Of a DNA stretch of 5,947 nucleotides, positions 5,454 to 5,947 are shown one piece after another. The stretch comes from an uncultured Eubacteriales bacterium (GTDB lineage Bacteria > Bacillota > Clostridia > Oscillospirales > Oscillospiraceae), in NCBI GenBank assembly GCA_900321335.1, contig ONVR01000357.1, positions 1 through 5,947 of the forward strand. The letters run 5' to 3'. Under the pieces are notes generated by a model, which was given only the letters and a program-made list of their open reading frames with translations, was not told the origin of the DNA and ran no database searches. Positions within the stretch are counted from its first letter, which is position 1; each line of letters starts with the position of its first letter. Position numbers and translations under genes: made by a program.

Positions 5454-5947
5454 ATGGACGTTGCTGCGAGAATCGCTTTGATCATCCTGACGGTGGCGGT
5501 TCTGATAATAATATTCGTATACAGGCGCCTGGATAAAGAGCGATACCGCGCCATGACCTGCGTCAATGAGATGGACGAGGAGCTTCGAAGATGGATCGGA
5601 ATCGGAAAGGAACTGGCCTGCCTCGGCGATGAAAACAGCGATACGGCAAAACAGGTTGAGACGCTTGCGGCTGCCTATGAAAAGATCCGGAAAGGCAATC
5701 TGCAGAAAATCTCGGTTGTCAATCAGATCTTCCCCCAGGTCTATGCTGTTGCTGTGCATACCAGCGATACGGTCTCCGGAGCGGAGAAGATCCGCCAGCT
5801 CAACGATTGTTACAGGGAAATATCCGATGTGGCAGATCAATACAATCAGTGTTCAGAAAAGCTGGCGGCTTATCTGGAAAACGGACTGACAGGGCTCACA
5901 GGAAACATATTCCGGATGCGCGTGCCGGAGCCAATGGAGAACCTGAC
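5454..5947 (+). CDS. Membrane-anchored LemA-like protein (3' partial)
   Basis: The frame stays open from ATG 5454 to the window end, giving 164 residues without a stop. Residues 7-23 are a single hydrophobic segment, followed by YRRLDKER, so the N-terminus is probably outside and the rest cytoplasmic by the positive-inside rule. The remainder is charged and helical. The plan matches LemA proteins: one N-terminal membrane helix, then a helical bundle with a conserved late YN motif. Here REISDVADQYNQCSEKLAAYLENGLTGLTG (about 121-150) resembles the LemA region with R-x-x-YN followed by a small hydrophobic helix and a Gly/Phe-rich tail. The match is distant, and the RRADLIPNLV-type motif of classical LemA is not clear (DEELRRWIGIGKEL occupies its place). 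If it is LemA, about 20 or fewer residues may be missing, although a longer fusion cannot be excluded. The function of LemA proteins is poorly understood. The gene follows the URO-D-like gene with a 42-base gap. Confidence 0.7.
   Translation, partial: MDVAARIALIILTVAVLIIIFVYRRLDKERYRAMTCVNEMDEELRRWIGIGKELACLGDENSDTAKQVETLAAAYEKIRKGNLQKISVVNQIFPQVYAVAVHTSDTVSGAEKIRQLNDCYREISDVADQYNQCSEKLAAYLENGLTGLTGNIFRMRVPEPMENL

Noticed and set aside
4974..5840. Minus-strand open frame of 288 codons across the end of the URO-D-like gene and the LemA-like gene.
   Set aside because: It overlaps two better supported genes with good ribosome binding sites and has no recognisable family features.
5566..5889. 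Plus-strand open frame of 107 codons in another frame within the last gene.
   Set aside because: It is Arg/Ser-rich with no ribosome binding site and overlaps the frame starting at 5454, which has a membrane segment, a good ribosome binding site and stays open to the window end.

Overview
The window looks like a piece of an anaerobic Firmicutes chromosome, most likely a gut-type clostridium (Oscillospiraceae or Lachnospiraceae-like). This is inferred from three things. The substrate-binding lipoprotein has a signal sequence and low-complexity linker typical of these bacteria. The ribosome binding sites are very strong (one is AGGAGGTGATC). A PucR-type regulator sits beside a uroporphyrinogen-decarboxylase-fold (URO-D) enzyme of the corrinoid methyltransferase type. 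No rRNA, tRNA, insertion sequence or CRISPR array is visible, and no gene-free stretch exceeds about 120 bases.

Layout. Bases 1-3077 (+) are the downstream end of a peptide/nickel-type ABC importer operon: the C-terminal part of a DppD/OppD-like ATPase (cut by the window edge), a complete DppF/OppF-like ATPase that overlaps it by 8 bases, and a complete family 5 solute-binding lipoprotein after a 34-base gap. The two permeases expected for such a transporter must lie upstream. A GC-rich hairpin at 3095-3129 ends the operon and also serves the convergent gene that follows. Bases 3133-4311 (-) encode a PucR/CdaR-type regulator. The 119-base gap 4312-4430 separates this regulator from a divergent (+) operon. 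That operon begins with a URO-D-superfamily protein (4431-5411) and continues after 42 bases with a membrane-anchored LemA-like protein (5454 to beyond the window end).

The strongest regulatory signal is in this gap. A (+) promoter, TTGACA-N17-TACTTT, and a (-) promoter, TTGACG-N17-TATACT, point at each other. Their -10 elements are only six bases apart, so the two promoters should be mutually exclusive. An inverted repeat TTGAC-N7-GTCAA and a repeated ATTCGT lie in the same stretch and are candidate operator elements.

Working model (inference): the PucR-type protein senses a small molecule and controls the URO-D/LemA-like operon, and perhaps the neighbouring importer. The importer may bring in a peptide or other small, possibly methylated, compound. 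The URO-D-like protein keeps a His-x-Cys zinc motif of the kind used by corrinoid-dependent methyltransferases, but lacks any C-terminal cysteine for the usual third ligand. No corrinoid protein or reactivase is seen here, so a methyl-transfer role and the substrate remain unproven.
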